This document shows, piece after piece, positions 17,793 to 26,629 of a DNA stretch of 64,000 nt (position 1 is its first letter; every line of letters starts with the position of its first letter). Location: assembly GCA_035565975.1 (NCBI GenBank), contig DATMRT010000056.1, positions 17,135-81,134 on the forward strand. The letters are read 5' to 3'. The translations under genes and the position numbers were made by a program. This DNA is from Ga0077530 sp035565975. GTDB lineage: Bacteria > Pseudomonadota > Alphaproteobacteria > Rhizobiales > Hyphomicrobiaceae. A model generated the notes under the pieces. That model saw only the letters and a list, made by a program, of their open reading frames with translations. It did not search any database and was not told where the DNA came from.

Positions 17793-18998
17793 ATGGCCGA
17801 TCAGGCACCCACCATACTGCAGATCGTGCCACGGCTCGACACCGGCGGCGCCGAGCTCTCCACGATCGAGATCGTCGAGGCGCTCGTGCGGACGGGGGCG
17901 CGGGCGCTGGTCGCCACCGAAGGCGGGCGCATGGTCGAACGCATCACGGCACTCGGCGGCGAGATTATCGTCATGCCGCTCGAGAGCAAGAACCCGGCGA
18001 CGATCCTCGCCAACGGCCGTCGCCTCGCCCGCCTCGTCCGCGCGCGCTCGGTCTCGCTGCTTCATGCGCGCAGCCGCGCCCCGGCATGGAGCGCCCTCAT
18101 GGCAGCGCGGCGCACGCACATACCATTCGTCACGACCTATCACGGCGCCTACGGCGAGCGGGGGCGCCTCAAGCGGCTCTACAACAGCGTCATGGCACGC
18201 GGCGATGTCGTGATCGCAAACTCGCGCTATACCGCCGATCTGATCGTTGGACGCTATGGCGCGCTCGCGGGAACACCGTGGGTCATCCCGCGCGGTGTCG
18301 ACATCGCTCGTTTTTCACCTGCCGCCATCGATCCCGAGCGTCGTGCCCGCCTGCGGACAGCTTGGGGCGTGCGGCCGGATCAGCCCGTCATCCTTCACGC
18401 CGCGCGTCTGACGACCTGGAAGGGCCAGCAGAGCGTCATCGATGCCGTCGCGCGCCTCAATACCGAAGGACGACTTGGTGATGCCGTGCTGATCCTGGCG
18501 GGTGATGCGCAAGGCCGTGAAGAGTATGCCAACAACCTGCGAAGGCGCGCCGCCGAACAGGGTATTGCCGATTGCGTACGGCTCGTCGGACACGTCGAGG
18601 ATATTGCCGCAGCCTTCGCCATTGCGCATGTCGCAGTGGTTGCCTCGATCGAGCCCGAAGCCTTCGGGCGCGCTGCGGCGGAAGCGCTCGCCGTCGGCTG
18701 CCCGACCATCACGACGAACATCGGCGCTCCGCCCGAGATCGTGCTCGCACCACCCGAGGTCACTTCCGACGAGGCCACGGGCTGGCACGTGCCACCCAAT
18801 GACGCCCCGGCCCTGGCCGCCGCCATCGCCGAAGCCCTCGCCATGCCGGAAGCCGCGCGCCAGGCTATGAGCGCCCGTGCCATCGCTTCCATCGCCGCGC
18901 GCTTCACCGTCGGGGCCATGCAGCGCCAGACGCTCGCCGCCTACGACAGCCTGATCGGGACGGATCTTGCCGCGCGTTTTGCGACGCTCCAGGCTTGA
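17793..18998 (+). CDS. GT4-family glycosyltransferase
   Basis: The 401-residue GT-B fold protein has an N-terminal acceptor domain (ILQIVPRLDTGGAELSTIEI), a linker, and a C-terminal donor domain with AARLTTWKGQQSVIDAV and the E-x7-E signature SIEPEAFGRAAAEALAVGCP. Such enzymes transfer a sugar from a nucleotide donor to lipid or polysaccharide acceptors at the cytoplasmic membrane, typically for LPS core or exopolysaccharide. No other polysaccharide genes are adjacent. ATG 17793 starts 63 bp from the divergent hydrolase. The exact sugar and acceptor cannot be read from sequence. Confidence 0.9.
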   Translation: MADQAPTILQIVPRLDTGGAELSTIEIVEALVRTGARALVATEGGRMVERITALGGEIIVMPLESKNPATILANGRRLARLVRARSVSLLHARSRAPAWSALMAARRTHIPFVTTYHGAYGERGRLKRLYNSVMARGDVVIANSRYTADLIVGRYGALAGTPWVIPRGVDIARFSPAAIDPERRARLRTAWGVRPDQPVILHAARLTTWKGQQSVIDAVARLNTEGRLGDAVLILAGDAQGREEYANNLRRRAAEQGIADCVRLVGHVEDIAAAFAIAHVAVVASIEPEAFGRAAAEALAVGCPTITTNIGAPPEIVLAPPEVTSDEATGWHVPPNDAPALAAAIAEALAMPEAARQAMSARAIASIAARFTVGAMQRQTLAAYDSLIGTDLAARFATLQA

Positions 18999-19100
18999 TC
19001 GAAACTCGGCGCCGCGGGTTTGACAGCCGCAGCGGCAGGTGAAAATCTCAGGCGCGTATTCACGCCAAATGAGAATATCGAATTAGGGAGCTCGCCGCCC

Positions 19101-19511
19101 ATGGTCGCCACCACGCCCTTTCTCAAGGATTCCGACAAGCTCGGCCCTCTCGCCTCGCGCTATCTGGATGTCGCGGAGCTGCCCTGGCAGGAGACGCGCT
19201 TTCCCGGCGTCGACATGAAAGTGCTGGTCGAGGACAAGGAGAGCGGGCTCGTCACGGCGCTCTTCCGTTTCGCACCGGGCACGCAGCTCCCCTATCACGA
19301 GCACGTCGAGATCGAGCAGACCTGGGTGCTCGAAGGCACGCTCGAGGATGAGGAAGGCATAGCGTCCGCAGGCAATTTTGTCTGGCGTCCCGCCGGTAAC
19401 CGCCACAATGCCCATTCGCCGAACGGCTGCCTCGTGCTCTCGATCTTCCTCAAGCCCAACAAGTTCCTCGACAAGGATACGGTCGGCTGGAACACCAAGA
19501 GCGGGACCTGA
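19101..19511 (+). CDS. Cupin-domain protein (ChrR-like cupin_7)
   Basis: The 136-residue single-domain cupin has metal ligands in LPYHEHVEIEQTWVLEG (His-x-His and Glu) and a later RPAGNRHNAHSP His. It resembles the cupin half of ChrR anti-sigma factors but lacks the N-terminal zinc-binding anti-sigma domain, so it is more likely a small cupin enzyme or sensor. ATG 19101 has AGGGAG about ten bases upstream. Its stop is two bases before the next gene (GTG 19514), indicating coupling to the methyltransferase. Confidence 0.8.
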   Translation: MVATTPFLKDSDKLGPLASRYLDVAELPWQETRFPGVDMKVLVEDKESGLVTALFRFAPGTQLPYHEHVEIEQTWVLEGTLEDEEGIASAGNFVWRPAGNRHNAHSPNGCLVLSIFLKPNKFLDKDTVGWNTKSGT

Positions 19512-19513
19512 AC

Positions 19514-20200
19514 GTGGTTGGCGGCAGGAGGCTTCTGAAGGAAGCGCGTGCGCGATGGCGAGGGCAGCCCCGGCTTGATTTCGAGGGGCCGAGGCCGGAC
19601 GTTGCGGCGTGGTTCGAGGGTAAGAGCTTCACGACCGACTGGCTGGGCTCGAAGCTCGACCCCTGGCTCGCGGCACTCGCGCCGTTCCGCGACAAGCCCA
19701 TACAGGTGCTGGAGCTCGGCGCCTTCGAAGGCCGATCCGCCATTGCATTTCTCGAATATCTGCCACTATCCCACGTCTCGAGCGTCGATCGCTTCGTATT
19801 CGTGACCAAGCACGCAATTGGCAGTGATGGCTTGACCGTCGAGGAGCGTTTTGACGCGAACTTGAAGCCCTACGGAGCACGCATCACCAAGATCAAGGGC
19901 TCGGTCCTCAGCGTGCTCGACGACCTCGCGCGCAATCGCTCCAGATTTGATGTGATCTATATTGACGCCGGCAAGCAGCGGGACAGCGTCTTTGCGAACA
20001 CGGCTGCTGCATGGCCACTGTTGAAAGTCGATGGGATCATTATGTGGGACGATCTCGACTGGGGCTCCAAGCTTCCGAGTGCCGACCGGCCAGGCGATGC
20101 GATACGCCTGTTCGCAAGATCATTCGCGCCTTGCCTCGACATTCTTCATCAACGATCACAGCTCATCGCTCGAAAAACCAGCGACTGGCCGAGTGTCTAA
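19514..20200 (+). CDS. Class I SAM-dependent methyltransferase
   Basis: The 228-residue protein carries SAM motif I VLELGAFEGRSAIAFLEYL, acidic motif SSVDRF, motif around FDVIYIDAGKQRDSV and post-strand IIMWDDLDWG, the layout of the Methyltransf_24 group. Members methylate small molecules or sugars; the substrate is unknown here. The start is GTG 19514, just after the cupin stop. It follows a glycosyltransferase and a cupin on the same strand, so an O-methylation linked to glycan synthesis is conceivable but speculative. Confidence 0.85.
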   Translation: MVGGRRLLKEARARWRGQPRLDFEGPRPDVAAWFEGKSFTTDWLGSKLDPWLAALAPFRDKPIQVLELGAFEGRSAIAFLEYLPLSHVSSVDRFVFVTKHAIGSDGLTVEERFDANLKPYGARITKIKGSVLSVLDDLARNRSRFDVIYIDAGKQRDSVFANTAAAWPLLKVDGIIMWDDLDWGSKLPSADRPGDAIRLFARSFAPCLDILHQRSQLIARKTSDWPSV

Positions 20201-20234
20201 CCCTTAGCCCGACTAGAAAGAGGAAAGTCCACTC

Positions 20235-20807
20235 ATGACCGCACGCCCGCCGCGCATGCCGCCGATCCCTGATGCCGAGATGACGGACGCGCAGAAAGCT
20301 GCCGTCAAGGACATCATCTCCGGCCCGCGCGGCCATCTCGTCGGCCCGTTCATCCCGCTGCTGCGCAGCCCGGATTTCATGAACCGCCTGCAGAAGACGG
20401 GCGAATATCTGCGCTTCAACAGTGCACTCGAGCCGCGCCGCTCGGAAATGGTCATCCTGATGACGGCGCGCGTGTGGTCGCAAACCTTCGAGTGGCATCA
20501 CCACCGCACCATCGCCGAGAAGGCGGGGCTCGCTGCCGAGATTATCGACGCGATCGCAGAAGGCCGCCGCCCGGCGAAGATGGCGGCCGATGAAGCCGCG
20601 ATCTACGACTTCATCGACGAGCTCTCGCGCAACCGCTCGGTCAGCGACGCAACGTACGCGCGCACGAAGGAGCAGTTCGGCGAGCGCGGCATCGTCGATA
20701 TGATCGGCATCCACGGCTACTACAGCCTGCTCGCCATGATCCTGAACGTCTCGCGCGCGCCCCTCCCAGAGGGCGTGGATGCGGGCCTCGAGCCCTTTCC
20801 AAGATAG
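20235..20807 (+). CDS. Carboxymuconolactone decarboxylase (CMD/AhpD-like) family protein
   Basis: The 190-residue protein has the CMD helical core: LEPRRSEMVILMTARVWSQ followed by EWHHHRTIAEKAGL. The Cys-x-x-Cys of peroxidase-type AhpD is absent, and a W-x-x-H pattern occupies that position, as in the decarboxylase-like branch found in many alphaproteobacteria. Catalytic function is therefore uncertain. AGAAAGAGGAAAG upstream supplies the ribosome binding site for ATG 20235. It converges on the phosphatase gene of the hisD cluster. Confidence 0.85.
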   Translation: MTARPPRMPPIPDAEMTDAQKAAVKDIISGPRGHLVGPFIPLLRSPDFMNRLQKTGEYLRFNSALEPRRSEMVILMTARVWSQTFEWHHHRTIAEKAGLAAEIIDAIAEGRRPAKMAADEAAIYDFIDELSRNRSVSDATYARTKEQFGERGIVDMIGIHGYYSLLAMILNVSRAPLPEGVDAGLEPFPR

Positions 20808-20828
20808 TGAGATGCGGCGGGCCACGGT

Positions 20829-21350
20829 CTAAACCGTCGGTCCGCCCTCGAAGCCGAAACGGCGCTTGATGCGCTCGAAGAGTTGGTCGCGCACGCGCCG
20901 GTAGACATCGAGCGTCTGCTCGCGATTGCCCTGCCCGACCATCAGCGAAGCGTCGAACGTCGGCCAATACTCGACGTCGACGGCCATGGTGCGCGTGAGT
21001 TCCAGCGCCGAGTGGTGCGCCTCGGGCGACAGCGACACGATGAGATCGAACGAGGTGTCGTCGAGATCGGCGAGTGCGAGCGGCGCGTGCTCGGAAACGT
21101 CGATGCCGATCTCGTCCATCACGGCCGTCACGAATGGGTCGCGCTCGGCACCGGCTCTCACGCCAGCCGAGGCGACATACACGCGCCGGCCGGCGAGATA
21201 GCGCAGGATCGCCGCCGCAATCGGCGAACGCACGACGTTCATCGTGCAGGCGAACAGCACGGCGCCGGGCAGCTCACGCACGCCATCCCCATCGCTGCCC
21301 CCCGGGCTCGCCCCCTCGCTCGCCACGTTGCTGCCCGCACCGCCCGGCAT
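20829..21350 (-). CDS. Low-molecular-weight protein-tyrosine-phosphatase-like protein
   Basis: The 173-residue product has the LMW-PTP P-loop FACTMNVVRSPIA, with Cys35 and Arg41 in C-x5-R-S spacing, near an N-terminal extension of about 30 Gly/Ser-rich residues. The family's catalytic Asp-Pro is not present as such; WPTFDAS occupies that region, suggesting altered chemistry or arsenate reductase/phosphatase ambiguity. It starts six bases after the UPF0262 stop and is the last gene of the DUF2948-hisD-UPF0262-phosphatase run, an order seen throughout Rhizobiales where infA and maf usually follow. Here a convergent CMD gene follows instead. Confidence 0.85.
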   Translation of the reverse strand: MPGGAGSNVASEGASPGGSDGDGVRELPGAVLFACTMNVVRSPIAAAILRYLAGRRVYVASAGVRAGAERDPFVTAVMDEIGIDVSEHAPLALADLDDTSFDLIVSLSPEAHHSALELTRTMAVDVEYWPTFDASLMVGQGNREQTLDVYRRVRDQLFERIKRRFGFEGGPTV

Positions 21351-21356
21351 GGTGCG

Positions 21357-21842
21357 TCAGCCTTTCCAGTGGAGCGCGCAGATCAGCGTGAAGAGACGCC
21401 GCGCGGTGTCGTGATCGACCTCGATCTTGCCCTTGAGGCGCTCGCTCAGCAGGCGGCTCCCCTCGTCATGGAGGCCACGCCGGCCCATGTCGATGGCCTG
21501 GATGCGCGAAGGCGGCGCGGTGCGAATGGCCTTGTAGTAGCTGTCGCAGACGATGAAGTAGTCCTTCATGACGCGCTTCAGCGGCGACAGCGAGAGCATG
21601 AGCGTATACTCGCCCGTCGCGGGCTCGGTATCGACGATGAAGTGAAGGCGATCCTCGATCACCGCGAGTTTGAGCGTGAAAGGTCCCTCGCGCCCCTCGA
21701 CCTCGAACGTGTTCGAGTCGAGGATGTCGTAGATCGCGACCTCGCGCTCGTGCTCGATGTTTGCGTTGCCGCGCGTGATCGAGGCTTCGTCGAGCGTGAT
21801 GCCGACGAGCCGGGAACTGGGCGCACCGGGAGTCTCGCTCAC
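21357..21842 (-). CDS. UPF0262 family protein
   Basis: The 161-residue protein matches the alphaproteobacterial UPF0262 family by its N-terminal LVGITLDEASITRGNANIEHE and central SLSPLKRVMKDYFIVCDSYY motifs and its C-terminal RRGLHDEGSRLL. It is soluble, with no signal peptide, and the function is unknown. The start is GTG 21842, overlapping the hisD stop as GTGA, so it is translated from the same message. Conservation directly after hisD suggests a housekeeping rather than histidine-specific job. Confidence 0.92.
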   Translation of the reverse strand: MSETPGAPSSRLVGITLDEASITRGNANIEHEREVAIYDILDSNTFEVEGREGPFTLKLAVIEDRLHFIVDTEPATGEYTLMLSLSPLKRVMKDYFIVCDSYYKAIRTAPPSRIQAIDMGRRGLHDEGSRLLSERLKGKIEVDHDTARRLFTLICALHWKG

Positions 21843-23167
21843 GTATCCTCCCTTGCCCCTCCAGGGCTTTGCGCATTCGGGCCGAGGCGCACGGCGATCG
21901 AACGGCGGTGCGCCTCGAGCCCTTCGGCCGAGGCGAGGCGCATAGCTGGGGGACCGAGCGCAGCAAGGGCGCTTTCGTCGAGACGCAGGATCGACGTACG
22001 TTTCATGAAGTCCAGAACGCCGAGGCCCGATGAGAAACGGGCGCTGCGTGCCGTCGGCAGGACGTGATTGGAGCCTGCGACGTAATCGCCGATCACTTCG
22101 GGCGTGTGGGCGCCGAGGAAGATTGCGCCGGCATTGCGGATGGCATCAGAGAGATGGTCGGCATCGCGGACGGCGATCTGGAGATGCTCAGCGGCAATGC
22201 GGTCGGCAAGCGCAGGCGCCTCGCCGAGTTCGCTCAAAATGATGACGGCACCGAAGTCCCGCCAGCTCTCGCCCGCGATCGCCCCGCGCGGAAGCACGGC
22301 GAGCTGCCGTTCGACGGCGGCGCTCACTGCATCCGCGAAGGCCGCATCGTCCGTCATGAGGATCGACTGCGCCGCCGTATCGTGCTCGGCCTGGGCGAGG
22401 AGGTCGGCGGCGATCCATTCGGGATCATTGTCGCGATCCGCGATGACCAGAACCTCGGACGGGCCTGCGATGGAGTCGATGCCGACGGTCCCGAAAACCT
22501 GCCGCTTGGCCGCTGCCACGTAGGCATTGCCCGGCCCGACGATTTTAGCGACAGGCGCAATCGTCTCGGTGCCGTAGGCGAGCGCGGCAACGGCCTGCGC
22601 GCCGCCGATGCGATAGATTTCCTCGACGCCGGCGAGATGGGCCGCGACGAGCACGAGCGGATTGAGCTGCCCGTCCGGCGCCGGCACGGCCATGACGATG
22701 CGCGGCACACCGGCAACGCGCGCCGGGATGGCGTTCATGAGGACGGAGCTTGGATACGAGGCCGTACCGCCCGGCACGTAGAGACCGACCGCCTCGACAG
22801 CCGTCCAGCGCCCCCCGAGCTCGACGCCCAGCGCATCGCGATAGCGGTCGTCCTGCGGCATCTGGCGCTGGTGATAGGCGGCAATGCGATCCCGCGCGAG
22901 CGTGAGCGCAGCGACGGTCTCCGCATCCGCCAAGGCGACGGCAGAAGCGATCTCCTCCGGCGCAATGCGCAGGCCCTTGGTGGCCACATCGAAGCGGTCG
23001 AAGCGCTGCGTGAATGCGATGAGCGCCGCATCGCCGCGCGCGCGCACGTCCGCGAGAATGGTACGCACCTGCGCGTCCACGTCTTCCGAAACTTCACGCT
23101 TCTGCGCGAGGAACGTGCGGAAGGCCGCCTCGAAGCCGGCATCGGATGTCACAAGGCGCATTGGCAT
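21839..23167 (-). CDS. hisD: Histidinol dehydrogenase
   Basis: HisD oxidises L-histidinol to L-histidine in two NAD-dependent steps, the end of histidine synthesis. The 442-residue zinc enzyme shows GLYVPGGTASYPSSVLM, the PS00611-type region KIVGPGNAYVAAAKRQVFG, GPSEVLVIAD, and LLAQAEHDTAAQS with catalytic residues downstream in HLQIAV and SNHVLPT. ATG 23167 or the ATG two codons later are equally reasonable starts. It is separated from the upstream DUF2948 gene by repeat copy B, which lies between two genes of the same operon direction. Other his genes are not here. Confidence 0.97.
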   Translation of the reverse strand: MPMRLVTSDAGFEAAFRTFLAQKREVSEDVDAQVRTILADVRARGDAALIAFTQRFDRFDVATKGLRIAPEEIASAVALADAETVAALTLARDRIAAYHQRQMPQDDRYRDALGVELGGRWTAVEAVGLYVPGGTASYPSSVLMNAIPARVAGVPRIVMAVPAPDGQLNPLVLVAAHLAGVEEIYRIGGAQAVAALAYGTETIAPVAKIVGPGNAYVAAAKRQVFGTVGIDSIAGPSEVLVIADRDNDPEWIAADLLAQAEHDTAAQSILMTDDAAFADAVSAAVERQLAVLPRGAIAGESWRDFGAVIILSELGEAPALADRIAAEHLQIAVRDADHLSDAIRNAGAIFLGAHTPEVIGDYVAGSNHVLPTARSARFSSGLGVLDFMKRTSILRLDESALAALGPPAMRLASAEGLEAHRRSIAVRLGPNAQSPGGAREDT

Positions 23168-23194
23168 GTGTCGTACTTTCTGGCCGATCTCTCC

Positions 23195-23310
23195 CCCTCT
23201 CCCCGTTCTTACGGGGCGAGGGCCGGGGTGGGGCGGTGGCACAACGCCAACGTCCGCGTCTGTGGCCGCCCCTCACCCTAACCCTCTCCCTGCAAAAGCG
23301 GGGAGAGGGG
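23195..23310. repeat. Composite palindromic intergenic element, copy B
   Basis: It has the same two inverted hairpin units as copy A (CCCTCTCCCCG ... CGGGGCGAGGG and CCGCCCCTCACCCTAACCC ... GGGGAGAGGGG) around a core containing CAACGCCAACGTC. It lies between the DUF2948 gene and hisD, both on the minus strand, so transcription of hisD from upstream would have to pass through it. Some stem mismatches are visible, indicating an older copy. Confidence 0.82.
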
Positions 23311-23341
23311 ATTTTGTGCATTCCCTGGCTAGCTGAGCGGC

Positions 23342-23797
23342 CTACTGTGCAACGTCATCCGGATGCTTCGGCACCGCGCGCGCCTGCCAAGCCGGACCCA
23401 GATCCTTCATCTCGCACTCGATGCACTCGACGTGAAGCCGCACCGCGCCGCCACCGGCAAACACGAGCGTCAGATACCCCTGGGGATCCTCCGTCCCCAA
23501 CGGCTCGAATTGCAGTGCCAGCAGCGCCAACACCTCGTGGCCGGCCTTGAGGTCGATGCCGCTCACCTGAGCCCCGATCACGCGTTCGAGGCGGAGCGCC
23601 GTCTGCCGGCGCGTCGGGGCCTTGCGCTTGGCGCCGGGCAGCGCCGTCGTCCAGTCGAAGCGGTTCAGGATCGCTGCAAAACGCCGCTCGCGCGGCACGA
23701 AGGCCATGTCGCCGACTTTCAGCACGGCATCCTGCAGATGCGCGGAGATGACATTGAGATCCTCGGCGTCGAGGGCAATGAGTTTCAAATTGTCCAT
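23342..23797 (-). CDS. DUF2948 family protein
   Basis: The 151-residue protein fits DUF2948: MDNLKLIALDAEDLNVISAH at the N-terminus, VPRERRFAAILNRFDW in the middle and the acidic C-terminal LHVECIECEMKDLG. The family is largely confined to alphaproteobacteria, lies upstream of hisD and has no known activity. ATG 23797 is chosen; the frame is open further upstream but the extra residues are low-complexity. It probably heads the hisD cluster transcript. In related genomes murA precedes it; here the divergent SDR gene does. Confidence 0.9.
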   Translation of the reverse strand: MDNLKLIALDAEDLNVISAHLQDAVLKVGDMAFVPRERRFAAILNRFDWTTALPGAKRKAPTRRQTALRLERVIGAQVSGIDLKAGHEVLALLALQFEPLGTEDPQGYLTLVFAGGGAVRLHVECIECEMKDLGPAWQARAVPKHPDDVAQ

Positions 23798-24003
23798 GCT
23801 CGGTCCGGCACTGGTTGCACTGCCAGCCGCCGTCCCCTTCCCCAGCGTGCTGCCGCGGCTGACTGATAGCCGCAGGCGCGGGGGCGCGCAATAAAGAGGT
23901 GCGCCCAAATTCAAGCGCTGGTTGTGGAACCTGCCTTCGGCTAACCTTTCGGGCGGAGCAGGGCCACAGGGCCTACAAAAATGTCCCAGGGGAGAAAACA
24001 GAC

Positions 24004-24789
24004 ATGGCCGCAGCGACAGGCATTGCCGTCATCACGGGCGGATCGAGCGGCATCGGCGAGGCGACCGCACGCCGGCTCGCCGCGGATGGCTACCGCATTG
24101 CCATCCTCGACGTGAACATGGAAGCGGCCGACGCGGTCGCGCGCGATATCGGCAATGGTGCCCGGGCGTGGCGGTGCGACGTCGCCGATGCCGAGGCCGT
24201 GGAGACAGCCGCCGACAGCGTCGCGCGCGAAATGGGGGCGCCGAGGATCCTGGTCACGTCCGCCGGCCTCATCCCGAACACCGAATCCATTCTCGACATG
24301 GACATGGCCGCCCACGACCGCATGTGGCAGGTGAACTACAACGGCACACTCCATGCCTGCCGCTCGTTCGCGCGCCGCATGATTCCGGAGCAGCGCGGCG
24401 CGATCGTCACCATCGGCTCGATCAACTCCGCCCAGCCATTGCCGATCCCTGCGTACAACATGGGCAAGGCCGCGATCGCACGCCTCACACAGCTTCTCGC
24501 GGTCGAGCTCGGCCGCCACAACATCCGCGTGAACAGCGTCGGGCCGACCTACGTGATGACACCGCCGCTGCGCGCGAAGGTCGCCGCCGGGCAGCGCGAC
24601 ATGAACAAGATCATGAGCGTGCACGCCCTGAAGACGTTGCCGGAGCCTTCGGATATCGCCAACGCGATCGCGTTCCTCACCTCGGACCAGGCACGCACGA
24701 TCACGGGCATCCTGCTACCGGTGGACTCGGGCTGGCTTGCGGGCGTGCCCTATCTCACCTACGCGGGCGGCGTGCCCTGGGAGACCTGA
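24004..24789 (+). CDS. Short-chain dehydrogenase/reductase (SDR) family oxidoreductase
   Basis: The 261-residue classical SDR has cofactor motif ITGGSSGIGEATAR, acidic Asp in ILDVNM suggesting NAD(H) preference, the TSAGL stand-in for NNAG, and catalytic Ser/Tyr/Lys in GSINSAQ and YNMGK. The PVDSGW C-terminal motif is also present. The substrate is unknown; the family covers sugar, steroid and acyl substrates. AGGGGAG lies upstream of ATG 24004. It precedes apt by 37 bp on the same strand, although the metabolic link is not obvious. Confidence 0.9.
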   Translation: MAAATGIAVITGGSSGIGEATARRLAADGYRIAILDVNMEAADAVARDIGNGARAWRCDVADAEAVETAADSVAREMGAPRILVTSAGLIPNTESILDMDMAAHDRMWQVNYNGTLHACRSFARRMIPEQRGAIVTIGSINSAQPLPIPAYNMGKAAIARLTQLLAVELGRHNIRVNSVGPTYVMTPPLRAKVAAGQRDMNKIMSVHALKTLPEPSDIANAIAFLTSDQARTITGILLPVDSGWLAGVPYLTYAGGVPWET

Positions 24790-24826
24790 GCACGCCCGAT
24801 CGACACGAAGAGAAAGGAAAGCACCG

Positions 24827-25357
24827 TTGGCCGACCTCAAAAGCCTCATCCGCACGATCCCCGACTACCCGAAGTCCGGCATCATGTTCCGCGATGTCAC
24901 GACGCTCTTTGGCGACGCGCAGGGCTTCAAGGCAACGCTCGTGCGCATGGCGGAGCCGTGGCGCGGCGAGCCGATCGATGCGGTGGCAGGTATCGAGGCG
25001 CGGGGCTTCATCCTCGGCGGCGCGGTGGCGGACCGGCTCGGCACCGCCTTCGTGCCGATCCGCAAGAAGGGTAAGCTGCCCTGGAAGACGATCGGCCAGG
25101 AGTACACGCTCGAGTATGGCATCGACACCATGGAGATTCACGAGGATGCGATCCGCCCCGGTGCGCGCATCCTCATTGTCGATGACCTCATTGCGACGGG
25201 CGGCACGTGCGAGGCCGCAGCGAAGCTCGTGCAGCGCTCAGGCGGCACGATCGTCGGGGCCGCCTTCATCATCGATCTTCCCGATCTCGGCGGACGCCAG
25301 CGGCTTGAGGCCATGGGCATCCGCTGCGAGACGCTGATGGCTTTCGAGGGACACTGA
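24827..25357 (+). CDS. apt: Adenine phosphoribosyltransferase
   Basis: Apt salvages adenine to AMP using PRPP. The 176-residue protein shows the N-terminal IRTIPDYPKSGIMFRDVTTL signature, IEARGFILGGAVA, the flexible-loop region and the PRPP-binding motif ILIVDDLIATGGTCEAA. The start is TTG 24827: family N-termini begin at this point (ADLKSLIRTIPDYP) and AAGGAAAG lies seven bases upstream, while no ATG or GTG is suitably placed. It is followed 11 bp later by the flavin reductase gene. Confidence 0.96.
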   Translation: MADLKSLIRTIPDYPKSGIMFRDVTTLFGDAQGFKATLVRMAEPWRGEPIDAVAGIEARGFILGGAVADRLGTAFVPIRKKGKLPWKTIGQEYTLEYGIDTMEIHEDAIRPGARILIVDDLIATGGTCEAAAKLVQRSGGTIVGAAFIIDLPDLGGRQRLEAMGIRCETLMAFEGH

Positions 25358-25368
25358 GGACGAAGAAG

Positions 25369-26439
25369 GTGAGCGAGCGGCAGACCATCGACGTGCTGGT
25401 CGTCGGCCTCGGGCCGGCCGGCGCGAGCGCGGCGGCTGCAGCCGCGACACGCGGTGCCCGCGTGATCGCGATCGACCGCAAGCGCGTCGCCGGCGTGCCC
25501 GTGCAGTGCGCCGAGTTCGTGCCGGCGTTGATCGGCCAGCAGATCCCGGACCTCGACCAGCACCGCCAGCAGCGCATCCGCGCCATGACGACCTTCGTCG
25601 AGGACGAGCCTCCGCATCTCAAGGAGCAATTCTCCGGCGTGATGATCGACCGGCGTGCTTTCGATGCCGCCCTCGTCGCGCGCGCGGAGCAGGCGGGCGC
25701 TCAGACGTGGTTCGGGCTCTCGCTCCGCGGGATCGATGCCGACGGCAGCGCGCGCCTCTCGGACGGGAGCCGGCTCTCGGCACGCGTGATCATCGGTGCG
25801 GACGGGCCGCGATCGGCAGTCGGCGCCGCCGCCGGCATCGAGAACACAGCGCTGGCCGAGACGCGGCAGATGACAGTGCCGCTTCTTATGCCATTCGAGG
25901 AAACCGACATTTTCCTCTCGCACAAGCTGCCAGGTGGCTATGCGTGGCTGTTTCCCAAGGGCGAGGTCGCCAACCTCGGCCTTGGCGGCGATCCACGCTG
26001 GCGGGCGCACTTCAAGCCGCTGCTCGACGATTTGCACGCGCAGCTTGCCGCCCAGGGGCGCGTCGGCCGCGAGGTGCTCGGCCATACGGGCGGCGCCATC
26101 CCGAGCGGCGGAATGCTCGAGCCGGTCGCGAAAATCGGGCCTGCGCGCCTGCTTCTCGCAGGCGATGCCGCCGGCCTCACGAACCCGATCACGGGCGCCG
26201 GGATTCTCGCGGCCGTCATCTCCGGCGAAATGGCCGGTGAGGCCGCGGCTGCGCTGGCCAGCGGTAACGCCTCTGCGGCTGCCGCCTACCGCGACGATCT
26301 CGCGGACATGTTCCAGGCCTCGCTCGCTCGCGCGGTAGCCCGCCGCGAAGCTCTGATGCGGATCCACGCAGCACACAAACCGGCACCAAGCGACCTGCGC
26401 CGCGCCTGGATTGCCTTCCCGGAGTACTGGGCCGCCTGA
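25369..26439 (+). CDS. Geranylgeranyl reductase-family FAD-dependent oxidoreductase
   Basis: The 356-residue flavoprotein has an N-terminal dinucleotide-binding motif VLVVGLGPAGASAAAAAA, IDRKRVAGVPVQCAEF (the PxxCGE-like loop is VQCAE), and the second FAD motif LLLAGDAAGLTNPITGAGI. This is the p-hydroxybenzoate-hydroxylase fold subgroup that includes geranylgeranyl reductases and related monooxygenases. No carotenoid or bacteriochlorophyll genes are adjacent, so a lipid or quinone substrate is possible. The start is GTG 25369 with GAGGA upstream. It ends about 115 bp before tRNA-Val. Confidence 0.85.
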   Translation: MSERQTIDVLVVGLGPAGASAAAAAATRGARVIAIDRKRVAGVPVQCAEFVPALIGQQIPDLDQHRQQRIRAMTTFVEDEPPHLKEQFSGVMIDRRAFDAALVARAEQAGAQTWFGLSLRGIDADGSARLSDGSRLSARVIIGADGPRSAVGAAAGIENTALAETRQMTVPLLMPFEETDIFLSHKLPGGYAWLFPKGEVANLGLGGDPRWRAHFKPLLDDLHAQLAAQGRVGREVLGHTGGAIPSGGMLEPVAKIGPARLLLAGDAAGLTNPITGAGILAAVISGEMAGEAAAALASGNASAAAAYRDDLADMFQASLARAVARREALMRIHAAHKPAPSDLRRAWIAFPEYWAA

Positions 26440-26554
26440 AGCGGGCGCTCTTTTTCCCTAAGGCGCGCAGTCCATCCTTGCGCGAACGTCCCCCGTTCGC
26501 TAAGAGAGCCACCTCGCCCGGCCGCACCGCGCGGCAGCGGGCACCTCACGGGAT

Positions 26555-26629
26555 GGGCAGTTAGCTCAGCGGTAGAGCACTACCTTGACATGGTAGGGGT
26601 CACAGGTTCGATCCCTGTACTGCCCACCA
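26555..26629 (+). tRNA. tRNA-Val (anticodon GAC)
   Basis: A complete cloverleaf is visible: acceptor GGGCAGT paired with ACTGCCC, D-arm TAGCTCAGCGGTAGAGC, anticodon stem CTACC/GGTAG with loop TTGACAT (anticodon GAC), T-arm ACAGGTTCGATCCCTGT, discriminator A and an encoded CCA. The 75-nt span includes the CCA. A GC-lower region follows its 3' end. Confidence 0.97.

Noticed and set aside
19101..19511. ChrR anti-sigma factor
   Set aside because: Only the cupin half is present and there is no adjacent ECF sigma factor gene.
25369..26439. Bacteriochlorophyll geranylgeranyl reductase (BchP)
   Set aside because: No photosynthesis genes are adjacent and the family is broad; only the superfamily level is supported.
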